Assembly: GCF_003116015.1 (NCBI RefSeq) | Contig: NZ_LGQZ01000061.1 | Location: forward strand, 22,002-86,001 | Source of the DNA: Azospirillum sp. TSO22-1 | Lineage (GTDB): Bacteria > Pseudomonadota > Alphaproteobacteria > Azospirillales > Azospirillaceae | Reading direction: 5' to 3' | Length of the DNA stretch: 64,000 bases | In this document: piece by piece, positions 51,649 through 60,228 of the stretch | Layout of the letters: every line of letters begins with the position of its first letter | Position numbering within the stretch: the first letter of the stretch is position 1 | The notes under the pieces: model-generated | Database searches by the model: none | Told to the model about the DNA's origin: nothing | The model's input: only the letters and a program-made list of their open reading frames with translations | Made by a program: the position numbers and the translations under genes

Positions 51649-51662
51649 TTGACTTATGTCAA
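51649..51662. promoter_or_regulatory. FixK/FNR-type palindrome upstream of bacteriohemerythrin
   Basis: TTGACTTATGTCAA is a perfect palindrome (TTGAC-N4-GTCAA), fitting the CRP/FNR superfamily and the FixK core TTGA-N6-TCAA. It lies in the 81-base gap after pepF, ahead of the hemerythrin gene. It differs from the strict FNR half-site TTGAT at one position in each arm. Confidence 0.55.
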
Positions 51663-51674
51663 ACCGCGGCGCGA

Positions 51675-53495
51675 TCAGCCGGCCGTCTCGAGCTCGTCGA
51701 GGAAGCCGCGGATCACCCCCAGGCCCTTCTGCCAGAACGCCGGATCGGTCGCGTCGAGCCCGAACGGCGCCAGCAGGTCCTTGTGGCGCAGCGTGCCGCC
51801 GGCCTCCAGCATCGCCAGATAGCGCTTGGCGAAGCCGGCGTCGGACTCCTGGTACACCGCGTACAGCGAGTTCACCAGGCAGTCGCCGAACGCGTAGGCG
51901 TACACGTAGAACGGCGAGTGCACGAAGTGCGGGATGTAGGCCCAGTAGTTGCGGTAGCCCTCGTCGAAGCGCAGCGCCGGCCCCAGGCTGTCGGTCTGCA
52001 CGCCCATCCAGATCTCGCCCAGGCGCTCCGGCGTCAGTTCGCCGTCGCGGCGCTCGGTGTGGACCCTGGTCTCGAAGTCGAAGAAGGCGATCTGCCGGAC
52101 CACGGTGTTCAGCATGTCCTCGACCTTCGAGGCCAGCATGATCTTGCGGCGCTTGGGATCGGTCTCACTGTCCAGCAGGGCGCGGAAGGTCAGCATCTCA
52201 CCGAACACCGATGCCGTCTCGGCCAGCGTCAGCGGCGTGTCCGACATCAGGTGGCCCTGCCGCCCGGCGAGGATCTGGTGCACGCCGTGCCCCAGCTCGT
52301 GCGCCAGCGTCATCACGTCGCGCGTCTTGCCCTGGTAGTTGACCAGCAGGTAGGGGTGCGCGCTGGGCACCGTCGGGTGGGCGAAGGCGCCCGGCGCCTT
52401 GCCGGGGCGCACCGGCGCGTCGATCCATGGGTTGTCGAAAAAGCGCTTGCCGTAGGACGCCAACTCCGGCGAGAAGCGCCCGTAGGCGCCGAGCACGAGG
52501 TCGCGCGCCTCGGCCCAGGGGATGGTGCGGTCGCTGTCGTCGGGCAGCGGCGCGTTGCGGTCCCAGTAGTCCAGGTGGGTCTGGCCGAACCACCTGGCCT
52601 TCAGCGTGTAGTAGCGGTGCGACAGGCTGGGGTACGCCTGCTTGACGGCGGCGACCAGCGCCTCCACCACTTCGTCCTCGACGCGGTTGGACAGGTTGCG
52701 GGCGGACACCGGCGTCGGGTAGTTCCGCCACTTGTCCTCGATCTCCTTATCCTTGGCCAGGGTGTTGGTGACCAGCGCGAACAGGCGGATGTTGTCGCCC
52801 AGCACGCGGCCGACCACCTGCCCGGCCTCGCGGCGCACGGCGGGGTCGCGATCGGACAGCTTGTTCAGCGCCTCGGCGCAGGTCAGATCCTTGATAACTC
52901 CATTTGGCCCACCCATGGGGAAGCGCAGGCCGGCGATGGTCTCGTCGAACAGGCGGTTCCAGGCGGCGCGGCCGACCACGTGCTTCTCGTGCAGCAGACG
53001 CTCCAGCTCGTCGGAGAGCTGGTGCTCGCGGTACAGCCGGACGTCGCGGATCCAGGAGGCGTAGTGGGCGAGGTCCTTCGACGCCCGGACGCGGGACTGC
53101 AGGGCGTCCTCGTCGATCCGGTTGATCTCCAGCGTGAAGAAGACGAGGTGGGTGGAGATGCCGTTCACCCGCTCCTGCGCCGACTGGTAGAACTTGCCGA
53201 TCTCCGGGTCCGCCATGTTGCCGGAGTAGACGAGCCCGGCGTAGGACATGGCGCGGGAGAGCACCTCGTCGATCCGCTCGTACTCGCGCACGGCGCGGGC
53301 CAGCGTGTCGCCGTCGAGGCTGGCGACGCGGCCGGCGTAGGCCTCGTGGAAGGCCTTGGCCTCGCCCTCCATGCGCACGAGGTCGGCCTTCAGCTCGGGC
53401 GAGTCCATCCCCGGATAGAGGTCGCGCAGGTCCCAGGTGGGAAGCGTCCCCAGGTCGGGGCCGGCGGCGTTGTCCAGGGCGGCGCTGCGGAACAT
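51675..53495 (-). CDS. pepF: M3 family oligoendopeptidase F
   Basis: A 606-residue zinc metallopeptidase. The active site is LAHELGHGVHQ with the third ligand in TLAETASVFGEMLTF; WDLRDLYPGMDSPEL at the N-terminus and YVYAYAFGDCLVNSLYAVYQ near the C-terminus are PepF family marks. It degrades short peptides in the cytosol. ATG 53495 follows AGAGGA and gives the standard length; the in-frame extension to 53708 would overlap the neighbouring gene. Located upstream of bacteriohemerythrin on the same strand, but with a regulatory gap between. Confidence 0.93.
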   Translation of the reverse strand: MFRSAALDNAAGPDLGTLPTWDLRDLYPGMDSPELKADLVRMEGEAKAFHEAYAGRVASLDGDTLARAVREYERIDEVLSRAMSYAGLVYSGNMADPEIGKFYQSAQERVNGISTHLVFFTLEINRIDEDALQSRVRASKDLAHYASWIRDVRLYREHQLSDELERLLHEKHVVGRAAWNRLFDETIAGLRFPMGGPNGVIKDLTCAEALNKLSDRDPAVRREAGQVVGRVLGDNIRLFALVTNTLAKDKEIEDKWRNYPTPVSARNLSNRVEDEVVEALVAAVKQAYPSLSHRYYTLKARWFGQTHLDYWDRNAPLPDDSDRTIPWAEARDLVLGAYGRFSPELASYGKRFFDNPWIDAPVRPGKAPGAFAHPTVPSAHPYLLVNYQGKTRDVMTLAHELGHGVHQILAGRQGHLMSDTPLTLAETASVFGEMLTFRALLDSETDPKRRKIMLASKVEDMLNTVVRQIAFFDFETRVHTERRDGELTPERLGEIWMGVQTDSLGPALRFDEGYRNYWAYIPHFVHSPFYVYAYAFGDCLVNSLYAVYQESDAGFAKRYLAMLEAGGTLRHKDLLAPFGLDATDPAFWQKGLGVIRGFLDELETAG

Positions 53496-53562
53496 GCGGA
53501 ATCCTCTCAGAAGGGCGACCTTCCCGATATAGGCGGAGCGGCCGTCCAAGGAAAGACGCGTG

Positions 53563-53916
53563 TCAAGCGCCCGCTTCCTGCACGCGGCGGATGGCGGCGT
53601 CCACGCACTGCATGTGCAGCTTGCGCTTGGCCAGGGCGCGGGCGCGCCGCTCGTCGGGGTCGGTGGTGGGCATCGCCTCGATGCGGCAGCCGCGCCAGCC
53701 CTGGGCATCCAGCGCGCGGGCGACCTCGGCGTAGCCGAAATAGCCGTTGTCCGGCTGCTCCCACGGCGAGCGCAGGTCGACCCGGCGCAGCACGAAGCGG
53801 TTGGACTGGCTGCTCGCTCCGGCGTTGGTCAGCCGCGCCACGATCAGCCGCTCGCCGTTTGGATGCACGACGGAGAGGATCGGGCGAATTCCGGCGATGG
53901 GCGGGTTCTGGGACAT
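53563..53916 (-). CDS. Hypothetical protein
   Basis: A 117-residue soluble protein, unrecognised: ILSVVHPNGERLIVARLTNA, FVLRRVDLRSPWEQPDNGYF, then a helical, basic C-terminus (DERRARALAKRKLHMQCVDA). It has no signal or membrane segment. It lies 67 bases upstream of pepF on the same strand and codon use matches its neighbours, which support a real gene. Confidence 0.6.
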   Translation of the reverse strand: MSQNPPIAGIRPILSVVHPNGERLIVARLTNAGASSQSNRFVLRRVDLRSPWEQPDNGYFGYAEVARALDAQGWRGCRIEAMPTTDPDERRARALAKRKLHMQCVDAAIRRVQEAGA

Positions 53917-54081
53917 GCAGGCCGGGGCAGGGCGGGACTGTCTATCCTGTAGAGGGAATAGGTGCGCTTGGCCAGCCCGGCGTGCGGGAATCGGGCCGGA
54001 AAGGGCCGGCGCGTTGCCGCCGGTGATGGTGTATAACCCGAAAGTAGAGCGAGATGCACCTAAAGTATATGCGCCTGTGAT

Positions 54082-54095
54082 TTGATAATAATCAA
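54082..54095. promoter_or_regulatory. Perfect FNR box
   Basis: TTGATAATAATCAA matches the FNR consensus TTGAT-N4-ATCAA at every fixed position. It lies 161 bases before the Fnr-type gene and 165 bases from the divergent hypothetical gene. Confidence 0.7.
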
Positions 54096-54140
54096 GAAAT
54101 CCGGAAATGCTTTCTGCACTGCACCAATCCTGATCAACAA

Positions 54141-54154
54141 TTGATCTGAATCAC
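54141..54154. promoter_or_regulatory. Near-perfect FNR box
   Basis: TTGATCTGAATCAC matches nine of ten fixed FNR positions and overlaps a second dyad, GATCAA-CAA-TTGATC (54132-54146). It is 59 bp from the perfect box and about 102 bases before the Fnr-type start, in a position to control it. Confidence 0.55.
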
Positions 54155-54255
54155 TGTTTGTGACCTCGGCAGCCCCATAACCTCTGCCCAATGGCGTACG
54201 ACATTGGCCCGATCATCGGTGTCGTGGCCGGATGCGGAAGCCTTGGAGGGTGGAA

Positions 54256-55041
54256 ATGCTGTTTTCAGTCGCCCCGAACGAGGATGCCGGTGCGTGGCGC
54301 GCGATGACCACCGGGGTCGCGGCCGGCCCGCTGCCTGCCGCCCGTAAGGAGACGTTCTGCTCCTCCTGCCAAGCCCGCGCCAAGGGGATGTGCGCGGCGC
54401 TGGCCGAGGCGGAGTTGTCCGGGCTCTCCGCGATCTCGCGCAGCCGGGTGCTGGCCTCCGGCCTGCCGGTGATCCGCGAGGGCGAGCACGCCGATGCCGT
54501 CTACACCGTGACGTCCGGCATGCTGAAGCTCTTCAAGATGCTCCCCGACGGGCGGCAGCAGATCACCGGCTTCGCCAGCGCCGGCGACATGATCGGGCTG
54601 TCCTACGGCGACAGCTTCGCTTACACCGCCGAGACGATCACCGCCGCCACCGTCTGCCGCTTCCCGCGCAACGGACTCAGCACCATGATGGCGCGGCACC
54701 CGCACCTGCAGGGGCGGCTGCTGGCCATGACCTCCATCGAGCTGACGGCGGCGCAGGACCAGATCCTGCTGCTCGGCTGCAAGAACGCGGCGGAGCGCAT
54801 CGGCTCGTTCCTGCTGGCGCTGGCACGCCGCGCGGAGGGGACGGCCGGCGACCCGCAACCGACGGTCTTCCTGCCGATGCAGAAGACCGACATGAGCGCC
54901 TACCTCGGCCTGCGGCCGGAGACGCTGTCGCGGCAGTTCCGCAAGCTGGAGGACGCCGGGCTGATCGAGCGCGTGGCGGCCGACCGCATCCGCCTGCTCG
55001 ACCCCGACGCCCTGTCGGACATGGCCGGGCGGGTGGCGTAA
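54256..55041 (+). CDS. Fnr/FixK-type oxygen-responsive regulator
   Basis: A 261-residue Crp/Fnr protein. Cys35, Cys38 and Cys46 (CSSCQARAKGMC) with central Cys134 (TVCRFPR) can hold an oxygen-labile 4Fe-4S cluster, as in FnrN, AadR and Fnr. The cyclic-nucleotide-like beta roll spans about 50-150; the helix-turn-helix DMSAYLGLRPETLSRQFRKL has the E-x-x-S-R reading pattern for TTGAT. GGAGGG five bases before ATG 54256 decides the start over 54232. Two FNR boxes upstream suggest autoregulation. Confidence 0.92.
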   Translation: MLFSVAPNEDAGAWRAMTTGVAAGPLPAARKETFCSSCQARAKGMCAALAEAELSGLSAISRSRVLASGLPVIREGEHADAVYTVTSGMLKLFKMLPDGRQQITGFASAGDMIGLSYGDSFAYTAETITAATVCRFPRNGLSTMMARHPHLQGRLLAMTSIELTAAQDQILLLGCKNAAERIGSFLLALARRAEGTAGDPQPTVFLPMQKTDMSAYLGLRPETLSRQFRKLEDAGLIERVAADRIRLLDPDALSDMAGRVA

Positions 55042-55051
55042 CCTTCTCTGT

Positions 55052-55525
55052 TCAGGCGTTCGCGACGGCGGGGGCGCTGGACGCGCTCTCGCTCACCAGC
55101 GCGTCGCCCTCCACGCGGTAGCCGCGGTGGGCGAACAGATCCGCCAGATCGCAGTGCGGTACCGCGGTGACCGCCAGGGCGTCGCACTTCACCACGATGC
55201 GGCTGGCGCCCAGCCGTTGCGCCACTTGGCCGGCCGCCTCGATCAGGCCGTCGGCGGTGGCGGGCGCGTCGAACAGGCCGGCCACCGCGAACGGGCCGAC
55301 CCGTAACACCCCCGCCTCGTCCAGCGCGTAGCAGAACAGGCCGCGGATGTGGCCGGAGCCCATGCGGCAGGCGACGATGCCGCGCGCGTCCCCCGCTTCG
55401 GCGAACGGCGCGGCCAGGGCGCGCCACTGTGCGGGCGTGAAGCCGGGGCGCAGCGGCTGTACGACCGGGAAGGCCTGGTCGATGTGGGTGGCGGGCAACG
55501 GGGCGATGACGAAGCGTCTGGGCAT
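55052..55525 (-). CDS. Hypothetical protein, GNAT-like
   Basis: A 157-residue soluble protein: HIDQAFPVVQPLRPGFTPAQ, RGIVACRMGSGHIRGLFCYA, VGPFAVAGLFDAPATADGLI and a final CDLADLFAHRGYRVEGDALV. The strand-helix order and the late xLFxHRGYRV motif resemble acetyltransferases, but the R-x-x-G-x-G/A loop is missing, so activity is doubtful. It converges with the Fnr-type gene ten bases apart. Tentative. Confidence 0.6.
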   Translation of the reverse strand: MPRRFVIAPLPATHIDQAFPVVQPLRPGFTPAQWRALAAPFAEAGDARGIVACRMGSGHIRGLFCYALDEAGVLRVGPFAVAGLFDAPATADGLIEAAGQVAQRLGASRIVVKCDALAVTAVPHCDLADLFAHRGYRVEGDALVSESASSAPAVANA

Positions 55526-55597
55526 CGAGGGTCCTCTTGCCCAGCACCTTGCCCGCCTCGCGTGGCCGGCGCCTTGACTCTGGTCAGTTACCCGTCC

Positions 55598-56113
55598 TTA
55601 CACGCTCAGCCGGTCGCGCAGCTCGTCCACCGCCTTCTTCGGCAACAGCTTGCGGGCCGTCAGGTCATCCACCGCCTGGAAGGGGCGGGACTCGACGATC
55701 TTCTGCGCGCGCTTCGGCCCGATGCCCTTCAGCGACGCCAATGCATCCGGATCTGCGCGGTTGAGGTTGACCAGCGCCACAGCCGCGGCGGTCACGCCGG
55801 CGGCCGTGTCGAGCGCCTTGGTGACCTTCCTGGCGGTCCTGCCCTTCTTCGGACCGATGGCGGCGTTCACCGTCACCGCCGCACCGACGATGGCGGCCGC
55901 GGCATCGACCACCGCGCGCACGGTGTCGACGATGGTCGTCTTGTTGGGGACCGCCTTGGGGGCCGCGGGCTTGGCGGCGCGGGTGGGGGTCTTCTTGGCG
56001 GTGGCAGGCTTGGCCGCCGTCGATTTGGCCGTGGCGCTCTTGGGCTTGGCGGCCTTCGCGGCGGTCTTCTTCGGTTCGGGGCTCGCCGTCGTCTTGGTGG
56101 GCTTGCTCGGCAT
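55598..56113 (-). CDS. Histone-H1-like protein with helix-hairpin-helix domain
   Basis: A 171-residue protein. Residues 1-58 are a Lys/Ala/Pro/Thr-rich tail (PKKTAAKAAKPKSATAKSTA) like eukaryotic H1 or bacterial AlgP/HctA tails. A central Ala-rich segment, ATVNAAIGPKKG-type (about 60-105), leads to a C-terminal ComEA-like helix-hairpin-helix, VNLNRADPDALASLKGIGPK followed by RAQKIVESRPFQAVDDLTAR. The combination predicts sequence-independent DNA binding. Standalone gene; a 56-bp TGGAAC element lies about 150 bases upstream. No known role. Confidence 0.8.
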   Translation of the reverse strand: MPSKPTKTTASPEPKKTAAKAAKPKSATAKSTAAKPATAKKTPTRAAKPAAPKAVPNKTTIVDTVRAVVDAAAAIVGAAVTVNAAIGPKKGRTARKVTKALDTAAGVTAAAVALVNLNRADPDALASLKGIGPKRAQKIVESRPFQAVDDLTARKLLPKKAVDELRDRLSV

Positions 56114-56266
56114 GGCACATCCTCCAGCTTTTCAAGAAAAACCCGGAGACCGTGGCCGTGTTCCCAAGCTCACGCTCGGTGGTGAGGCGTTGTGCGCCGT
56201 TGTGCAGGCCCCATCTGCTGCCAAGGCAGCGGGGGGCCACGGCTTATGTGCCGCGCGGGGCGCTTG

Positions 56267-56322
56267 TGGAACAGAATGGAACACTATGGAACAGTGTGCA
56301 GGGGCTGTTCAGTACGCCATCC
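56267..56322 (+). repeat. 56-bp TGGAAC element, copy B
   Basis: TGGAACAGAA, TGGAACACTA and TGGAACAGTG follow in direct succession (period exactly 10), then TGCAGGGGC, an inverted TGTTCA and CGCCATCC. GAACAG and CTGTTC can also pair around a ten-base loop. It aligns without gaps to copy A (46/56 identical). In copy B it points toward the 3' end of the oxidoreductase gene. Confidence 0.7.
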
Positions 56323-56442
56323 CGGGGTGCAGGCGCACCACGCCTCTTGAGGATTTTCATCCTAGCACGACCCGGCCGAATCGGCAATGGGGCAATCGCT
56401 TGAAAAGGCGCTTGCAAGATTCCCGTGGGAGGTCTTCGCGTC

Positions 56443-56493
56443 GGGCTCCCTCCCAACCCCCTCGCTTTGTGGGGAGGGGGCGGGTGGGAGCCC
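56443..56493. repeat. Intergenic GC-rich palindrome (module 6)
   Basis: GGGCTCCC (56443-56450) and GGGAGCCC (56486-56493) enclose CCCCCTCGC...GGGGAGGGGG, ending 19 bases before the stop of the oxidoreductase gene. It belongs with the other CCCTCCCCC-type modules and may end that transcript. Confidence 0.55.
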
Positions 56494-56512
56494 AGCGCGA
56501 GGACTTCTCCCT

Positions 56513-59500
56513 TTACTCCGCCGCCATCGGCTGCGGCGTGGCGGGGGCGCGGAAGGCGCTGAGGAGGTCGGCCTCGCGGGCCTTGGCGGCGGTCAGGTTG
56601 CGCTCCTTGACCGGGCCGTAGCCGCGGATGTCCATCGGCACCTTGGCGATCTCCACCGCGAGGCCGAGGTTGCCGCGGTCGAGCTTCGTCAGCATCTCGC
56701 CCACCGTCGCCTCGAAGGAGGAGATCAGCTGGCGCTCCGTCTTGCGCTCCGGCAGCCAGCCGAACGGGTCGAGCGGGGTGCCGCGCAGGCGCTTCCCCCT
56801 GGCCAGCCAGACCATGGCCTTGCGCATCCACGGGCCGAATTCCCGCTTCTTCGGTTCGCCGGTGCCGTCCTCGCCGGTCTGGCCGAGCACCGGCGGGGAG
56901 AGGTGGAATTTCACTTTCCAGTCGCCCTCGAACATGCGGTCCAGCTTGTCGAAGAAGCCGGTGTCGGTGTAGAGGCGCGCCACCTCGTACTCGTCCTTGT
57001 AGGCCATCAGCTTGAACAGCGAGCGGGCCACCGCCTCGGTCAGCACGGTCGAGCCGGGGACCTTCTGCCCCTCGACGCGGCGCGTCCAGTCCACCGTCGC
57101 GTGGTAGCGCGAGGCGTAGGCGGCGTCCTGGTAGTCGGTGAGGAAGCGCGTGCGGCGCTCGATCATCTCGTCCAGGGTCTCGGACAGGCGGCGCTGCTCG
57201 TCGATGGGAGCGGCGCCGGCGCTTTCCGCCGGGACCGCCGCGGCCTCGACGGCCGCCTGGTCGTGGGCGGCGAGGCGGCCCCAGAGGAAGGCCTGCTTGT
57301 TCATCTCGATGGCGGCGCCGTTCAGCTCGATGGCCTTCAGCAGCGCCTCGGCCGACAGCGGGATCAGCCCTTTCTGCCACGCGTAGCCGAGCATGAACGG
57401 GTTGGACGCGATGCTGTCGCCGAGCAGGCTGGTCGCCAGCCCGGTGGCGTCCACCGCGGCGACGCGGTCGGTGCCGCCGCAGGCCTGCGCGATATCGCCG
57501 ACGAGGTCGCCGACGGGGATCGTCAGGTCGCGCTGCTTGGTGAAGTCGGCGGTGATCAGCTCATGCGTGTTGACGACCGCACGGGTGCGCCCGGCTGCCA
57601 TCTTCGACAGGCCGTCGCCGGCCGCCGCCACCACCACGTCGCAGGCCACCACCGCGTCGGCGCCGCCGGCGGCGATGCGGACCGAGTGGATGTCCTCCGG
57701 CGCCTTGCCGATGCGGATGTGGCTGGTCACCGCACCGCCCTTCTGGGCGAGGCCGGTCATGTCGAGCACGCCGACGCCCTTGCCTTCGATGTGCGCGGCC
57801 ATGCCGAGCAGCGCACCCACCGTCACCACGCCGGTGCCGCCGACGCCGGTGATGTAGATGCTCCACGGCCGCCCGTCGATGGAGGGCAGGACCGGGTCGG
57901 GCAGAGTGGAAGCGTCCACCCCGGCCTTCGCCGCCGGCTTGGGCTTGCGCAGTTGGCCGCCCTCGACGGTGACGAAGCTGGGGCAGAAGCCCTTGACGCA
58001 GGAGAAGTCCTTGTTGCAGGTGGACTGGTCGATCTGCCGCTTGCGGCCGAACTCGGTGTCCACCGGGACCACCGACACGCAGTTGGACTTGACCGAGCAG
58101 TCGCCGCACGCCTCGCAGACCAGTTCGTTGATCACCGTGCGCTTGGCGAGGTCCGGCATCTTGCCGCGCTTGCGGCGTCGGCGCTTCTCGGTGGCGCAGG
58201 TCTGGTCGTAGATCAGGATGGTGACGCCGCCCTCCTCGCGCAGATCCTTCTGCACGCGGTCGAGGTCGTCGCGGTGCTCGACCGCGGTGAAGGGCGGCAG
58301 GCCGGACTCGGGGCCGTACTTCTCCGGCTGGTCGGAGACGACGACGATGCGCTGGACGCCCTCGGCGGTCAGCTGCCTGGCGAGCGAGGAGACGGTCAGC
58401 GTGCCGTCCAGCGGCTGGCCGCCGGTCATGGCGACGGCGTCGTTGAACAGCAGCTTGTAGGTGATGTTGACCTTGGCCGCGATCGCCTGCCGGATCGCCA
58501 GGATGCCGGAGTGGTGGTAGGTGCCGTCGCCGAGGTTGGCGAACAGGTGCTTCTCCTCGGTGAACGGCGCCTGGCCGACCCAGGGCACGCCCTCGCCGCC
58601 CATCTGGGTGAAGGTGTCGGTCTTGCGGTCGAGCCACGTCGCCATGTAGTGGCAGCCGATGCCGCCCAGGGCGCGGCTGCCCTCGGGCACCACGGTCGAG
58701 GTGTTGTGCGGGCAGCCGGAGCAGAAGGTCGGCTTGCGCACGATGCGCGCGACGTGCGCCTTCTGCTTCTCCTGGGCGTCGAGGAAGGCGACGCGCTGCC
58801 TGATCTGCTCGTTCTCGACGAAGTTCAGCAGGCGGCGGCCGATGACCACGGCGATCTGCGCTGGCGACAGCTCGCCGGCGGAGGGGAGGATCCACTCGCC
58901 GTGCTCGTCGAACTTGCCGACGACGCGCGGGCGGACGTCCGGGTGCCAGTTGTAGAGCTGCTCCTTCAGCTGGTTCTCGATGACCGCGCGCTTCTCCTCG
59001 ACGACGATCACCTCCTCCAGGCCCTCGCAGAAGTGGCGCGCACCCTCGCGCTCCAGCGGCCAGGGCATGGCCACCTTGTAGACGGTGATGCCGAGGTCCG
59101 CGGCCATCTCTTCGGAGATGCCCAGCTCGTCGAAGGCCTGCCGGACGTCCAGATAGCTCTTGCCGGTGGTGATGATGCCGAAGCGCGGACGCGGCGAGGC
59201 GATCACCACCTGGTCCAGCCGGTTGGCGCGCGCGAAGGCCAGGGCGGCGTACAGCTTGTGCCGCATCAGCCGGTGTTCCTGCTCCAGCGGCGGGTCGGGC
59301 CAGCGGATGTTGAGGCCGCCCATGGGCATCGGGAAGTCGTCGGGGACGACCGGGTGCACGCGGTGCGGGTCGACGGTCACCGAGGCCGAGGTGTCCACCG
59401 TCTCGGCGATCGTCTTCATGGCGATCCAGCAGCCGGAATACCGGCTCATCGCCCAACCGATCAGGCCGTAGTCGAGGATCTCCTGCACCCCGGCCGGGTT

Positions 59501-60013
59501 CAGCACCGGGATCATGGCGTGCGAGAAGGCGTGCTCGGACTGGTGCGGGAAGGTCGAGGACTTGGCGTTGTGGTCGTCGCCGGCCAGCACCAGGACGCCG
59601 CCGTGGCGCGACGTGCCGGCACCGTTGGCGTGCTTGAACACGTCGCCGGAGCGGTCGACGCCCGGCCCCTTGCCGTACCACATGGCGAAGACGCCGTCGT
59701 ACTTGGCGCCGGGGAACATGCCGACCTGCTGGCTGCCCCACACCGCGGTGGCGCCCAGTTCCTCGTTCACCCCGGGCTGGAAGACGATGTGGTTCTTCTC
59801 CAGGAACTTGCGGGCGTTCCACAGGTTCTGGTCCAGCCCGCCGAGCGGCGAGCCGCGGTAGCCCGAGATGAAGCAGCCGGTGTTGAGGCCGGCCGCGAGG
59901 TCGCGCTGGCGCTGCATCATCGGCAGGCGCACCAGCGCCTGGGTGCCGGTGAGGTACACGCGCCCCTGCTCGAGCGCGTACTTGTCCTCGAGAGTCACGG
60001 TGGCGAGAGCCAT
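56513..60013 (-). CDS. Fused indolepyruvate:ferredoxin oxidoreductase (IorAB-type)
   Basis: An 1166-residue single-chain 2-oxoacid:ferredoxin oxidoreductase. The N-terminal part has the pyrimidine-binding-type GCFISGYRGSPLGGLDQNLW; the thiamine-binding core shows FCSGCPHNTSTVV, GGIGCHYMATW and LGDGTYHHSG; a ferredoxin-like cysteine patch is CEACGDCSVKSNCVSV with CNKDFSCVKGFCPSF; the C-terminal gamma-like domain starts ITGVGGTGVVTVGALLGMAA. It oxidises aryl- or branched-chain 2-oxoacids to acyl-CoA with ferredoxin. ATG 60013 is preferred; 60022 and 60064 are in frame. Confidence 0.9.
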   Translation of the reverse strand: MALATVTLEDKYALEQGRVYLTGTQALVRLPMMQRQRDLAAGLNTGCFISGYRGSPLGGLDQNLWNARKFLEKNHIVFQPGVNEELGATAVWGSQQVGMFPGAKYDGVFAMWYGKGPGVDRSGDVFKHANGAGTSRHGGVLVLAGDDHNAKSSTFPHQSEHAFSHAMIPVLNPAGVQEILDYGLIGWAMSRYSGCWIAMKTIAETVDTSASVTVDPHRVHPVVPDDFPMPMGGLNIRWPDPPLEQEHRLMRHKLYAALAFARANRLDQVVIASPRPRFGIITTGKSYLDVRQAFDELGISEEMAADLGITVYKVAMPWPLEREGARHFCEGLEEVIVVEEKRAVIENQLKEQLYNWHPDVRPRVVGKFDEHGEWILPSAGELSPAQIAVVIGRRLLNFVENEQIRQRVAFLDAQEKQKAHVARIVRKPTFCSGCPHNTSTVVPEGSRALGGIGCHYMATWLDRKTDTFTQMGGEGVPWVGQAPFTEEKHLFANLGDGTYHHSGILAIRQAIAAKVNITYKLLFNDAVAMTGGQPLDGTLTVSSLARQLTAEGVQRIVVVSDQPEKYGPESGLPPFTAVEHRDDLDRVQKDLREEGGVTILIYDQTCATEKRRRRKRGKMPDLAKRTVINELVCEACGDCSVKSNCVSVVPVDTEFGRKRQIDQSTCNKDFSCVKGFCPSFVTVEGGQLRKPKPAAKAGVDASTLPDPVLPSIDGRPWSIYITGVGGTGVVTVGALLGMAAHIEGKGVGVLDMTGLAQKGGAVTSHIRIGKAPEDIHSVRIAAGGADAVVACDVVVAAAGDGLSKMAAGRTRAVVNTHELITADFTKQRDLTIPVGDLVGDIAQACGGTDRVAAVDATGLATSLLGDSIASNPFMLGYAWQKGLIPLSAEALLKAIELNGAAIEMNKQAFLWGRLAAHDQAAVEAAAVPAESAGAAPIDEQRRLSETLDEMIERRTRFLTDYQDAAYASRYHATVDWTRRVEGQKVPGSTVLTEAVARSLFKLMAYKDEYEVARLYTDTGFFDKLDRMFEGDWKVKFHLSPPVLGQTGEDGTGEPKKREFGPWMRKAMVWLARGKRLRGTPLDPFGWLPERKTERQLISSFEATVGEMLTKLDRGNLGLAVEIAKVPMDIRGYGPVKERNLTAAKAREADLLSAFRAPATPQPMAAE

Positions 60014-60228
60014 GCTTTCCATCCCCGAATCGGCGCGCCGGACGTTTGCGCGCTCTTTGTTCAACTGACAGAAAGGTAATAGCTGCTGTCGTATCAGTCC
60101 ATCGCCGGCCGGGGTGCCGCGTGAAAAAGCAAGGAACGGTCGGCGGACGCGTCTCCGTCGATTTTCAATATAGGGATTCGCTGGGCGAACGGAAATTACC
60201 GGTCCGGACTATCGGTGCCGGGGGTGCC

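Larger units (their letters stand above)
53917..54255. other. Long intergenic region holding FNR boxes
   Basis: A 339-base gap, clearly AT-richer from 54030 to 54180, between the divergent hypothetical gene and the Fnr-type gene. It contains two FNR-type sites, annotated separately, and no ORF longer than about 20 codons with a ribosome site. It probably carries promoters for both flanking genes. Confidence 0.6.
56114..56512. other. 399-base intergenic region with two repeats
   Basis: Holds copy B of the TGGAAC element (56267-56322) and a palindrome with arms GGGCTCCC/GGGAGCCC (56443-56493). Upstream of the histone-like gene the sequence includes TTTTTCTTG-type AT-rich patches on the minus strand, a possible promoter. 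No convincing gene. Confidence 0.5.

Noticed and set aside
54026..54085. Short frame MVYNPKVERDAPKVYAPVI before the FNR boxes
   Set aside because: Only 19 codons, no ribosome site, and it runs into the first FNR box.
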